Assembly: GCA_020161395.1 (NCBI GenBank)
Contig: JAIUOE010000004.1
Span: 248,001-312,000 of the forward strand
Origin: Bacteroidota bacterium
Lineage (GTDB): Bacteria > Bacteroidota > Ignavibacteria > Ignavibacteriales > Ignavibacteriaceae
Direction: 5' to 3'
Length of the DNA stretch: 64,000 nucleotides
The notes under the pieces were generated by a model. It was not told where the DNA came from and did not search any database. It saw only the letters and a list, made by a program, of their open reading frames with translations. The first letter of the stretch is position 1; every line of letters begins with the position of its first letter. Position numbers and translations under genes: made by a program. This document shows, in pieces, positions 51,245 to 60,876 of this stretch.

Positions 51245-54070
51245 TTAAAACTTAAAGCTTACACCGAGTTTAATGTTGCGTCTTGTTAAATATCTTGCAG
51301 GGTTGAACGGATAAGGATTCAACGGTGCCTGAAGATCAGGATAAAGAGGATCATTCCATGTACCTGGGGTTGGATCACCATATTCATATGCTTTTCCGGT
51401 TGCAGGGTTTATAATAGCAGAGTTTTTAGTATCCAAGATGTTGTTTACTTCGAGAAATACACTGAACCTGAAAGAACCGATCTTCAAATATTTCTCAAAA
51501 TTCATATCGATATAAAACCAGTTATCGGCGATCATGGTATATCTTTCACCACGAACAGTCTCGTATTGCGGTCTTCCGTCAGCTTCGTAACTTCCGGTGA
51601 AAACCGCCGGTGTATATCTTTTTCCGGACTGGTAAAAAAACCTTACATTGAAGTTATAGTCATCAAGAATACCTTCTCCGAAATCGAAGAGAGGTTCGCC
51701 GGGTGCAACAAAAAAGTTGGCACTTAATGTCGCAGTGATGGGTCTGTCCCATGGAGCATATTGTTCTTTTATCGATTCCTCAAGAGTTCCCTGTGCGATC
51801 AGAATGCCTTCATCGGCTGACGAACTCTTACCCGTCACTTCAGAATATGAGAAGACAGCACTTCCTCTGAACCACTTCCCTATTCTCTTCTGATATTCAA
51901 ACTCCAGTCCTCTCGAACGGGCGTAATCAGCATTCACATAGGTAGTAAATCTTTGAGATGCAAATCTTGGACTTGATATTCTTGCCGTCCTTGTATTTAT
52001 ATAGTCAAAGATATCTTTGTAGTATGCAGTAACGGTAAGCACATCGTCATCAGTAAATTGTGTCTTTACGCCAAGTTCGTATGCCACAGTGGTTTCAGGT
52101 TTAAGATTTGGGTTGCCAAATTTCTGGAACGAGGACTGTGAATTATATGGATCGAGTTTTGCATAAACAAACTGAGGTTTAGGCCACTTACTGAAATGTC
52201 CATATGAGAAAAACAAGGTCTGTGAATTTGTGATCGGGTGCGATATACCCAGGCGAGGGCTTAACCTTGCTTTGAAGTATCTGTCACCAAAAAACTTGAA
52301 GCTGTCGTCACGGTAATTTTGTCTGACCTGATCAGGTATGGTCACAACATCGGGATTTGCAACCGCATCGTCGACATACTTACCGGGGAACCAGAAATCG
52401 AGTCTCAGACCAAAATTGAGGATCATACCACCAAAATTGATGTTGTCCTGTGCGTAAATAGCACCGATCATCGGGTGTACTTTATAAATATCGTTGTTCA
52501 AACCGAGAGTTCCGACCCATGGTTGATAGATATCCACAACCTGCATCTCCTGAAACTGGAGTTTGAAACCGGCTTTGAATTTGTTCTTCTCATCGAAAAA
52601 GCTTGTCAGGTCACCTGTGATTGAGAATTCATCGAGATAGTGATCATGCCATGTATATGGATTACCTACATCCCAGAATCCATCGCCGGGTATAACACCA
52701 ATTGTGTCTCTTCCAAGGTTATAATATTCCACAGGAAAGTTTGGTATGTCTTTGGGCTGACGATACTGAGTCCAGTCCCGTCCATTGGCGTCAGTTCTCA
52801 AATTTGTAAGAAACTTGCTAAACTTGATCTCATAGAATGTTTTGGTATTCAGAGTATGAGTCAAACTAATGGTGTTATAAATGTTTTTATGTGTGAAAAC
52901 ATTTGCATTTTCCAAAATATTCTGGAATTCATACTGATAGCCGGGGCTGGGCTCAACATACTCAAGGTTCGACTGGAGTGACTGAGAATTTTGATTGATC
53001 GAGACTGACTGGTTATATGAGTATGATATTTTGAAAGTTGGAGTAACCTTATATGTCACCTTACCCAAACCATACCAACTGTTTTCCATTTTCGGAGCAA
53101 ACCTTGTTCCGAAAAATGTGCTTGAGTTTAACGGTGCGGTTTTAGGTTTGTAGTATCCCTGTGTAATACCATCAGAAAGACCAACATAAAGATTGGTAAA
53201 AAATGAAATTTCACCCGGAAATTCAATTCCAAGTGCAGGGAGTAAATATTTAGTAATCGGTTCAGGTCCCGAGAGGCTTATTTCAAAAATATCTATATTA
53301 AAGACATGCGGATTTGATTTGTCAGCAAGATTGTCAGTTTTGTAGGAAATGTAGCCATTAAATCTTTTGACACTTCCCTCTTTGGTCTTCACATTGACGA
53401 TACCTGATGTTGCCTGACCAAACTCGGCATTAAATCCACCTGTAATAACTTCAACTTCTTCAAGCGAATTGGCGCTGATCTGGAGTCCAAAGCCTGTTCC
53501 TGCCAGTGGATCCTGCACCGACACACCATCGAGCAAAAAGGCATTTTCATATGAGCGTCCGCCTCTGATATGCAGAGAGTTGTCATTCGAAACCACACCA
53601 GCCTGCTGGGCAATGATGTCAGTTACATTTTCCACTACAGCAAGCTCTATGTCTTCACTGGAAATGGTTTTTTTGCTCTGTGTCTCTTCGACATCCATCA
53701 AAGGCTTGTCACCGATAATAACAACATCCTGTGTAAGCGTCAACGAAGTTTCTTCGAGCTTCACATCCACAGTTGTCTTGTTGTTTGCTGTTACTTTTAT
53801 TCCGGTTATCTGTGTGGTTTTATATCCGATAAAGGAAACTTCAACATTATATGAACCTGGAGGAACATTCTTTATCAGGAAACCGCCATTCACATCAGAT
53901 GCGGCACCAAAGTATGTACCCTTCAGTATCACATTCACACCAGGTAGTGGAGTTTCAGTTCGTTTATCAATTATTTTTCCACCTATGCTGCCATTTTGTG
54001 CAAATGTCGAAAGTGTAAATAACAGAAGAAAAACGGGTATCAGTTTTATCATGCTTGTTCCACTGTTCAT
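51245..54070 (-). CDS. TonB-dependent outer-membrane receptor
   Basis: The 941-residue protein has a signal peptide, a carboxypeptidase-regulatory-like domain (about residues 28-110, GSIGGKIIDKRTETPLPGVN), a plug (SLHIRGGRSYENAFLLDGV) and a 22-strand barrel ending in an aromatic residue (KLGVSFKF). An N-terminal TonB box is not obvious. The substrate is unknown. It overlaps the next lipoprotein gene by 4 nt; an ATG six codons in (54052) is an alternative start. Confidence 0.88.
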   Translation of the reverse strand: MNSGTSMIKLIPVFLLLFTLSTFAQNGSIGGKIIDKRTETPLPGVNVILKGTYFGAASDVNGGFLIKNVPPGSYNVEVSFIGYKTTQITGIKVTANNKTTVDVKLEETSLTLTQDVVIIGDKPLMDVEETQSKKTISSEDIELAVVENVTDIIAQQAGVVSNDNSLHIRGGRSYENAFLLDGVSVQDPLAGTGFGLQISANSLEEVEVITGGFNAEFGQATSGIVNVKTKEGSVKRFNGYISYKTDNLADKSNPHVFNIDIFEISLSGPEPITKYLLPALGIEFPGEISFFTNLYVGLSDGITQGYYKPKTAPLNSSTFFGTRFAPKMENSWYGLGKVTYKVTPTFKISYSYNQSVSINQNSQSLQSNLEYVEPSPGYQYEFQNILENANVFTHKNIYNTISLTHTLNTKTFYEIKFSKFLTNLRTDANGRDWTQYRQPKDIPNFPVEYYNLGRDTIGVIPGDGFWDVGNPYTWHDHYLDEFSITGDLTSFFDEKNKFKAGFKLQFQEMQVVDIYQPWVGTLGLNNDIYKVHPMIGAIYAQDNINFGGMILNFGLRLDFWFPGKYVDDAVANPDVVTIPDQVRQNYRDDSFKFFGDRYFKARLSPRLGISHPITNSQTLFFSYGHFSKWPKPQFVYAKLDPYNSQSSFQKFGNPNLKPETTVAYELGVKTQFTDDDVLTVTAYYKDIFDYINTRTARISSPRFASQRFTTYVNADYARSRGLEFEYQKRIGKWFRGSAVFSYSEVTGKSSSADEGILIAQGTLEESIKEQYAPWDRPITATLSANFFVAPGEPLFDFGEGILDDYNFNVRFFYQSGKRYTPAVFTGSYEADGRPQYETVRGERYTMIADNWFYIDMNFEKYLKIGSFRFSVFLEVNNILDTKNSAIINPATGKAYEYGDPTPGTWNDPLYPDLQAPLNPYPFNPARYLTRRNIKLGVSFKF

Positions 54071-55623
54071 AAATTTAGTCCAAATTCATCGAAAAGAACT
54101 TTTTCAAAGAGCTGACCGGCATTGGAATTGCCATTTAACTTGTTAAGAGGTAGTCCCATAAAAAAGAGGCTTTTGTTACCATTAATAAATCCTGCACTTC
54201 CGGGCAATTGATTTCCTGAGGACCTGTAAATTTGCCTTGCCAGGGTTGGATTGACAAAGAGTCCAAAATTACCAAGTATGGAAGAAGAAGTTTTCAGTAC
54301 GGGGTATCCCGCATTTGCCGGATTCGAGAGATCCACAACAAATTCCAAACCACTTGTAAGGACAGTGACAAGATTTGAAATTGAGTCAACCGGTAAAAAC
54401 TCACTCAGTGCAAGGATATCAGGAGCCGGATTTCTGGGGAACTGCATTGAGATAAACATTTTCCCTCCATTTGCAAGATACTTGTCAACTACATTTTGTG
54501 CAGCCTGAATGGAAGGATTGTTATCGGCGTACCATACAACACAATCAAAAAGCTTGATTGTCAGGAAAAAGTTATAGCTAAAAAACGGAATTTGTTTACC
54601 TGCGATATTCAAAGTATCGAATTTACCGGCGAGTGCTCCACCCCTTACAGTGTTCAACTGACCGGTATAAAATGCCGTTGCGTCATCGTTTGTCACATAA
54701 TCGTCAATCAGCAACATCTTTCCGACCGGTTTTCTTACAAACCAGGTTTTATTTGGACCGGGCATTTCGATGAATGGTGTTTTAGCACCCGAAATATCCA
54801 CTGCCTGAACGAAAACCTTGTTGAAGCCATTCAATACAATCCCTTTAAGCTTTTGGGGGAAAATATTGAATTCAGCGCCGTCAATCAGGATTTCTGTCTC
54901 GGGATTGGCTGAAACAAAGTCTTTTACACGCAAAGTTACTAATCTTGTATTACCCCGGAGTTCAACGAAGTTAGCCTGATTTGTTGTATCGTTTAAAACA
55001 ATATTGATTTTCTGAATTGATTCATCCCCATCGAGATCAGATGCTTTCCACTTGAATGTCATGACTGGCAATGATATTGCCGGCATCACTGTAAGTGTAT
55101 CCCATGAAATCTGGGGAGGTGTATTTTTTATCGGAAATTTAAGCCGTGCGGGAGTTGGATCGATAATCCCGATGTCGAAATATTTTTCTCCGGCATCGTA
55201 TTTCCCGTTTGAGTTAGCATCAATAAAAGGTTCTGGACCGTAATTGATTCCATTTTGAACAACACTGTTATCGTAAACCCCGTTGCCGGAATTATCAACC
55301 GAACTTACCTGGAAAAAATAGGAAGTGTCCGCTGCACCAATCTGAAGAGCGAAAGTACTGTCGTTACGCGTAGTGAATGACCAGTTTCTTTCATCCCAGC
55401 TTATATAGTAACCCACGACCAGTCCATCAGGATCATCGCCCCACCAGTTTACAGTCAACTTGCTGGGTTGTTGTGACACTGTTGAATCCGGATACAGAAA
55501 GATATGAGTGTCAGGAGGCTTGTTTCCTATCAAAACACCAGTCGCAGTGTCGGTACATGACGACAAAGCAAAGAGTGTAAAAACAGAAAATACGGTAATC
55601 AGTATTTTTTTATTGAGCTTCAT
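54067..55623 (-). CDS. Large lipoprotein with fibronectin-like domain
   Basis: The 518-residue lipoprotein has the lipobox LFALSSC. A fibronectin type III-like stretch (WWGDDPDGLVVGYYISWDER) follows, then a likely calcium motif DANSNGKYDAGE (about residues 136-147), and further domains with Asp-rich loops. It is transcribed with the TonB receptor and may be a surface partner. Function unknown. Confidence 0.7.
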   Translation of the reverse strand: MKLNKKILITVFSVFTLFALSSCTDTATGVLIGNKPPDTHIFLYPDSTVSQQPSKLTVNWWGDDPDGLVVGYYISWDERNWSFTTRNDSTFALQIGAADTSYFFQVSSVDNSGNGVYDNSVVQNGINYGPEPFIDANSNGKYDAGEKYFDIGIIDPTPARLKFPIKNTPPQISWDTLTVMPAISLPVMTFKWKASDLDGDESIQKINIVLNDTTNQANFVELRGNTRLVTLRVKDFVSANPETEILIDGAEFNIFPQKLKGIVLNGFNKVFVQAVDISGAKTPFIEMPGPNKTWFVRKPVGKMLLIDDYVTNDDATAFYTGQLNTVRGGALAGKFDTLNIAGKQIPFFSYNFFLTIKLFDCVVWYADNNPSIQAAQNVVDKYLANGGKMFISMQFPRNPAPDILALSEFLPVDSISNLVTVLTSGLEFVVDLSNPANAGYPVLKTSSSILGNFGLFVNPTLARQIYRSSGNQLPGSAGFINGNKSLFFMGLPLNKLNGNSNAGQLFEKVLFDEFGLNL

Positions 55624-55636
55624 ACAAAAAATCCAG

Positions 55637-55661
55637 GGGAGGTCCTTGAACAGGACCTCCC
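55637..55661 (-). terminator. Strong rho-independent terminator
   Basis: GGGAGGTCCT (55637-55646) and AGGACCTCCC (55652-55661) form a perfect 10-bp stem with a 5-nt loop. On the minus strand it is followed by CTGGATTTTTT. It ends the transcript of the T9SS-type genes and separates them from the lipoprotein/TonB operon. Confidence 0.9.
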
Positions 55662-55675
55662 AATGATTGAGAAAT

Positions 55676-57766
55676 TTATTTCATTAAGATCATTTTTTTG
55701 ACGGAAGATTTTACACCTGCGTCAATTCTGTAAATATACATTCCTGAAGGAAGAGCGGAAGCATTGAAATATACTTTATAGTTTCCGGCTTCTTTGTATT
55801 CATTTATTATTGTCTGAACACTTCTTCCAAGAACATCAAAAATTTCCAGTTTCACATTCTCACCTTTTGGCAAACTGAATTCGATAGCCGTTGAAGGATT
55901 GAATGGATTAGGATAGTTCTGGCTGAGTGAAAATTCAGCAGGAGTCAGATTATCTTTAATGTCGGTTGTATATCCAACGAAATCAGCATCTTTTCTCGGT
56001 GTAAGTTTATAATTCGAGAATGAGAAATAAAGCACACCTGTTAAAGAACTGAATCTTGCGAGAGAATCTACCTGGATACCCGAGAGATTTGGTTCCCAGT
56101 TGTTGTGATACTGATGGTTCCCATCCTGGAGTTCCACTCTGGTACCGCCTGAATTGTCATCAACGAGCATTTCACCAAAATTACCGCTGTTGTCTGCGTT
56201 TGGACGGGTAATTACAGGGTTGGTATATTTGATAAGAACACTCTCATATTTTTCAGCATCAACAACTCCACCGGCTTTTGCTCCGATTGTACCTGTTGTT
56301 ACAGCAATCGGTTCAGGAACGGGATTGTTTGTTGAATTAACAACAATGGCAGTAACTGAGTCGAGACAGGTAACATTAAAGTCTTCAACCACCTTGCCAC
56401 TTACTGTAACGAGGTCTCCCCTCTTCAAATTGAGGGCATCAAAACCTTTAACCCAGATACCTGACCATGGTGAGGCACCGTTCTGGATATAAACTCTAAG
56501 AGCTGTGCTTCCGAATCCAGGAATATCAGAAGTGTCAGCGGTAACAACACCACTAACAGTGACTCTGTAATTGTTAACAGCACTGAAACCAGAGCCGTAA
56601 GGACTGTACTGAACATCCTGAATTGTCAGGGGTCTGTTTAGAACAGGATAAAACCATCTGTTTCTCGAAGTGTCTGCAGGATTCAGAGTGATTCTGTTTT
56701 CATTATCCTGTGCCCAGAAGAAATAGTCAACAACCGCGGAGTCTGCATCGACACCCGGAATTGTTACTGAAAATGTGTTTGTATCAGCAGTTCCTCTGAC
56801 AAGTGCGAGTTCGTTGTACGAACCCATGTTAACTCTGTAAAAGAGTTTTCCGGAAGTGATTCTTCCATCAAGATCCACTATTCTGGCTGAAACTTCCACA
56901 GGTACATTTCTTGCGACAAAAGCGTTGTTTCTTGCAATATTCGAAATGCTTGGAGGAGTTGCCCCAACTTTTATGTCACCGGGGTAAAGAGGAACTATAT
57001 AATAGCCGGTAGCTCTGGTATGAACAACACCTCTGATATATTCAAGAAATGTTCCATCTGCTGGAGCATCGTAATCAGTCAAACCTGTCAGACGGTGAGC
57101 TCTTTTTGTAAAATAACCGGACTGGTCATACATTTCCATGTAATTACCGTTACCATCGTTGAAACGAAAAACACCAGAAGAATTGTTTCTGTCACTTGTC
57201 AGTACATTTCTGATAATGACATACATTCCTTCATATTTTTCACCTTCTCCCTTAAGAACGCCACCTTCCATAAATGTGGACATTGGCAGTTCGATCGGAT
57301 CAGGTCTTTTTGTTGCCTGCGAGATAAACTCAACAGGTGTTGGAGGATTCACGAGCAAATTTGCCTGAACCGTGTTTCCTGAAAATATTGAAAGAACCGC
57401 AGTAAACTCCCAAACCTGAGCAGTATCGACGAGGTCGAACCCTGAGTTCTGGTTCACTCCCGTAGTATCATTCTGTATAATTGAAATACCACCAAAAGGA
57501 AGTCCGTTAGGGTCCTGCACATAAGCATACCAGCGTCCACCGGCAGCAATAACTCTTCTACGGTCAGTTGAAGGATCAACAACCGGTTTTACTGTAATCA
57601 AACCTCTAAGTCTTACGGTATCCCCGATGTAAGGAGAATACTCAGACCCTGGTGATAATATAGAATCAGGAGTTGTTGTAATTTCCTGAATTGTCCTCAA
57701 TGGATACTGCTGGCTGAAGCCATATCCGGCGAGAACGAAAACGAAAAGAAAAAGATATCTTTTCAT
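55676..57766 (-). CDS. Secreted protein with T9SS C-terminal sorting domain
   Basis: The 696-residue protein has a signal peptide, OB-fold-like beta domains (about 40-270), further beta-sandwich domains, and a 90-residue sorting domain at the end. That domain shows FSLSQNYPNPFNPSTAIEFS and LEIFDVLGRSV, then SGMYIYRI, the type A T9SS signal. It should cross the outer membrane by T9SS and be attached or released. Function unknown. Confidence 0.85.
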   Translation of the reverse strand: MKRYLFLFVFVLAGYGFSQQYPLRTIQEITTTPDSILSPGSEYSPYIGDTVRLRGLITVKPVVDPSTDRRRVIAAGGRWYAYVQDPNGLPFGGISIIQNDTTGVNQNSGFDLVDTAQVWEFTAVLSIFSGNTVQANLLVNPPTPVEFISQATKRPDPIELPMSTFMEGGVLKGEGEKYEGMYVIIRNVLTSDRNNSSGVFRFNDGNGNYMEMYDQSGYFTKRAHRLTGLTDYDAPADGTFLEYIRGVVHTRATGYYIVPLYPGDIKVGATPPSISNIARNNAFVARNVPVEVSARIVDLDGRITSGKLFYRVNMGSYNELALVRGTADTNTFSVTIPGVDADSAVVDYFFWAQDNENRITLNPADTSRNRWFYPVLNRPLTIQDVQYSPYGSGFSAVNNYRVTVSGVVTADTSDIPGFGSTALRVYIQNGASPWSGIWVKGFDALNLKRGDLVTVSGKVVEDFNVTCLDSVTAIVVNSTNNPVPEPIAVTTGTIGAKAGGVVDAEKYESVLIKYTNPVITRPNADNSGNFGEMLVDDNSGGTRVELQDGNHQYHNNWEPNLSGIQVDSLARFSSLTGVLYFSFSNYKLTPRKDADFVGYTTDIKDNLTPAEFSLSQNYPNPFNPSTAIEFSLPKGENVKLEIFDVLGRSVQTIINEYKEAGNYKVYFNASALPSGMYIYRIDAGVKSSVKKMILMK

Positions 57767-57777
57767 ATGTATTCCTT

Positions 57778-59853
57778 TTATTTTATAACTAAAAACTTGC
57801 CTGTTTTGATTTTACCGGTATCACGATCTTTTACAGAGAAAAGATACAAACCGGTAGCAACTGCCTGATCCCCGTCAGAGATTAGATCCCATGCATGTTC
57901 ACCACCCGACATGGTTTGTGTACCACCGGGCGAAAAATTCTGAAACCATCTTAGATCATCACCATTACTGTTCCCGTCATGATCCATTTTCTTGATAATA
58001 TCTCCTGCAAGAGTGTAGATGACAATTTCTGCTCTCGCGGGTAAATTATAAAAATATATTTTTCTCAATCTTTCGAAAGAACCATCCCAGTATGCATTTC
58101 CATAATAGGGATTTGGATAAACACCGATTTCAACATCCTCTTTAGATGTTGGTGTTGTGCCCGGAATGACTCTGTGGACATTGAAAAGGTAACTTGATTC
58201 AAGACTTTCAATTCTGTTCACAGGATCACCTTTATCAAATGACGAGACATTGAACAGGTATTGCCATCCGTTCAGAAGGTTGTCAATTTCAAATTTGTAC
58301 CAGTACTCAGTATTGTCACCTTCAAATTTGACGGGCTGATCGAGTCTTACACGACTGAATCCCGTATTAAAAAAGAGATCATTACCTGTCGAATCGAATT
58401 CTGCCATCTTAACGAGAGCCTGAGCTTCAGTGGCATTATTCTGAAAATCGAAACCTGCATTCGAGCGATAAATTCTGTATCCTTCAAAATCCTTGTTTCC
58501 GGAGATTGGATCGATACTCTGTTCTGAAGTTTTATCCCAGTAGAGTGTTACCTTGTTGCTTTGCGGAATTGCGACAACCTTCGGTGATACGGGAGGAGCA
58601 GGAAGAATGTAACGGGTAATTTTACCATTGCCATCCAGATCTTCACCCGGATCGAGAACACCATTTCTGTTTTTATCTTCTCCGCTGTAAGCTCTCATTG
58701 CCCAGTCGGCATTGATCACCAGATTTTTCCTCTGTTCGTCGCTGTCAAGTGAGGCTAACTGATCACCAAATTTCTTCGCAGCAACCATTGCAAAAACGAC
58801 ATTTATGGAATCACCCGGAGCAAGCTTCTTGAAACTGCCGGCAGATAGGAGGATAGATCTGTTCGAAGGTACCTTGAGTGTTTGAGGAGTAACGCCGGCA
58901 TTGTAACGGGCATTACCTCCAAAAAAGCCCTGCATCTTAACATAGCGTTCCTGATCGGTTTGCGGAGCAAAGAAAAGCGGGTCAGCAGTATTTCTAAATT
59001 GCCAGTTCACATAATTTACGCTGTCGTGGCGAGTATCTGAACCTAAAAATTGAATACCCAAATAGCTGTCCGTAAAACCAATGTCACCGGTTGCATCGAA
59101 TTCATAAGCTATATTTATGGAATCCATGAACCCGTTTCCACCTTTGTTGAAGAAAGCCGATCCACCGGGCGATGTAATTTTAGTGTTTCTCACGACAGCA
59201 TCTGTCCACATTCCAACATAGACGCTGTCCAGATATTTGTTGCTCACATTTTTGATTGTATAATTGAAGATAACGAAGAAATCAGCGAAGGGAAAGTTCC
59301 AGGCGTAGGTTTCAAGATGTACACCAATACCCAGGGGTGTATGTTCCTGAATTGGTTCTCCATTTTCCCACACGAGATTTGTATCAGAAAAGTCCATTAC
59401 AAAATCCTGATGTGAAACGGCTTCAGGTTTATAATACCGTGAAGTTAAAAGTGATGATCTTTCCACCACTCTTGATTCTTTTGCATTTGTAAATTCAAAT
59501 CCACCACCTCTAGCGGAAACAGAAGCAGCATCCACTGCACCGGTAGTAACAAAAGGACCAACTTTACCCGAACCCAGGGAATCATTGCTGATAAAACCAC
59601 CGACATAAAGACCACCATCAAAAATGTGTTCAATACCGCTTCCCTTGGGATACTCACCGGATGGTTGTTGAGGCCAAAGAGCGAAACCATGGCCGTAAGT
59701 TCCAAAATTTGTTATGGTAATGCCAAAATTTCCGATTGATGTGTATTTTGAATTATCGTCTTTTCTAAATGCGTTCAGTGACGGGATTTCTTGTTGTGCG
59801 AGTGCCACAAATTGGAGCACTATCGTGAGGGATAACAGGTGTTTAATCTTCAT
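57778..59853 (-). CDS. Large secreted protein with T9SS-like C-terminus
   Basis: The 691-residue protein has a signal peptide and a large N-terminal beta-rich region. A probable calcium loop (DKNRNGVLDPGEDLDGNGKI, about 395-415) follows, then a FnIII-like domain (VTLYWDKTSEQSIDP) and an end domain with YPNPYYGNAYWDG, IYTLAGDIIKK and ATGLYLFSV. The end domain is a less typical T9SS sorting tail. It precedes the type A protein by 12 nt, so the two are co-expressed. Confidence 0.78.
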   Translation of the reverse strand: MKIKHLLSLTIVLQFVALAQQEIPSLNAFRKDDNSKYTSIGNFGITITNFGTYGHGFALWPQQPSGEYPKGSGIEHIFDGGLYVGGFISNDSLGSGKVGPFVTTGAVDAASVSARGGGFEFTNAKESRVVERSSLLTSRYYKPEAVSHQDFVMDFSDTNLVWENGEPIQEHTPLGIGVHLETYAWNFPFADFFVIFNYTIKNVSNKYLDSVYVGMWTDAVVRNTKITSPGGSAFFNKGGNGFMDSINIAYEFDATGDIGFTDSYLGIQFLGSDTRHDSVNYVNWQFRNTADPLFFAPQTDQERYVKMQGFFGGNARYNAGVTPQTLKVPSNRSILLSAGSFKKLAPGDSINVVFAMVAAKKFGDQLASLDSDEQRKNLVINADWAMRAYSGEDKNRNGVLDPGEDLDGNGKITRYILPAPPVSPKVVAIPQSNKVTLYWDKTSEQSIDPISGNKDFEGYRIYRSNAGFDFQNNATEAQALVKMAEFDSTGNDLFFNTGFSRVRLDQPVKFEGDNTEYWYKFEIDNLLNGWQYLFNVSSFDKGDPVNRIESLESSYLFNVHRVIPGTTPTSKEDVEIGVYPNPYYGNAYWDGSFERLRKIYFYNLPARAEIVIYTLAGDIIKKMDHDGNSNGDDLRWFQNFSPGGTQTMSGGEHAWDLISDGDQAVATGLYLFSVKDRDTGKIKTGKFLVIK

Positions 59854-59934
59854 ACAATTTCAAAAAAAAATAAAAGTGAGACTTCAAATAAAGTCAATTA
59901 ATGATTCTAAAAAAACTGTTAATTATAATAACAA

Positions 59935-60861
59935 TTAATTAACGAGGGTCACCATTCTTGCCTGCTTGTCAGCATGATATGAGCTTCTTACAAGTGGAGC
60001 CGATTCTACGATTTTGAAGCCCATTTTAAGACCTTCTTCTTTGTAAAAGTTGAATTCATCGGGTGTGACAAAGCGATTTACCGGAAGATGATTTGTTGTT
60101 GGTTGCAGGTATTGACCAATAGTCAAAATATCGCAGTTGTGACTCACGAGGTCACGCATCAGTTCCACCACCTGTTCTTTGGTCTCTCCAATTCCAACCA
60201 TGATACCGCTTTTAGTCTTCAATCCTCTTTCGTGAAACCATTTGATAAGGTCGAGGCTTCTTTGATATTTTGCCTGTGGTCGTACTGCATGGTAGAGTGA
60301 AGGGACAGTTTCGAGGTTATGATTTAATATATCGGGAGGATTTTTCATTATAATTTCGAAAGCGGGTTCATAACCTTTGAAGTCGGGAATCAGTATTTCG
60401 ATTGTACAGTCGGGAGTGGTTTCTCTGATAATTCGAATTGTTTCAGTAAAAATACCTGCGCCACCATCAATCAGTTCATCCCTGTTTACGGAGGTGATAA
60501 CAACATGTCTGAGTTGCAAATTGTTTACAGCTTCCGCCACTCTTCTGGGTTCATCCAGATCAAGTTCATTGGGCATACCTACTTTGATGTTGCAGAATCC
60601 ACAACTTCTCGTACATGTATCACCGAGGATCATAAAAGTTGCAGTCCTGTGATTCCAGCATTCCGCAAGGTTGGGGCATTTAGCCTCTTCACATACAGTG
60701 TTGAGTTTATTGTTCCTCATCAGATTTTTTACATCAACATAGTTCTTCCCTGTTGGAAGTTTAACTTTCAACCATTCGGGTCTTCTGCCGAGTGTGGATT
60801 TGGCATCCTGTACTTTTTCAGCAAAATCTCTTTGATGCTTGTTTATGGTTTTTCTTTCCAA
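59935..60861 (-). CDS. lipA: Lipoyl synthase
   Basis: The 308-residue radical-SAM enzyme has two clusters. Cys57, Cys62 and Cys68 (CEEAKCPNLAECW) hold the auxiliary sulfur-donating cluster, and Cys83, Cys87 and Cys90 (CTRSCGFC) hold the radical-SAM cluster. It inserts sulfur into octanoyl groups on lipoyl domains. It follows the E2 gene, whose product is its substrate. Confidence 0.97.
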   Translation of the reverse strand: MERKTINKHQRDFAEKVQDAKSTLGRRPEWLKVKLPTGKNYVDVKNLMRNNKLNTVCEEAKCPNLAECWNHRTATFMILGDTCTRSCGFCNIKVGMPNELDLDEPRRVAEAVNNLQLRHVVITSVNRDELIDGGAGIFTETIRIIRETTPDCTIEILIPDFKGYEPAFEIIMKNPPDILNHNLETVPSLYHAVRPQAKYQRSLDLIKWFHERGLKTKSGIMVGIGETKEQVVELMRDLVSHNCDILTIGQYLQPTTNHLPVNRFVTPDEFNFYKEEGLKMGFKIVESAPLVRSSYHADKQARMVTLVN

Positions 60862-60876
60862 ATCAATACTTCTCTC

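Noticed and set aside
53469-54146. Plus-strand 225-residue ORF opposite the TonB receptor
   Set aside because: It is an antisense shadow of a clear receptor gene; its composition is unlike a real protein and it has no ribosome site.
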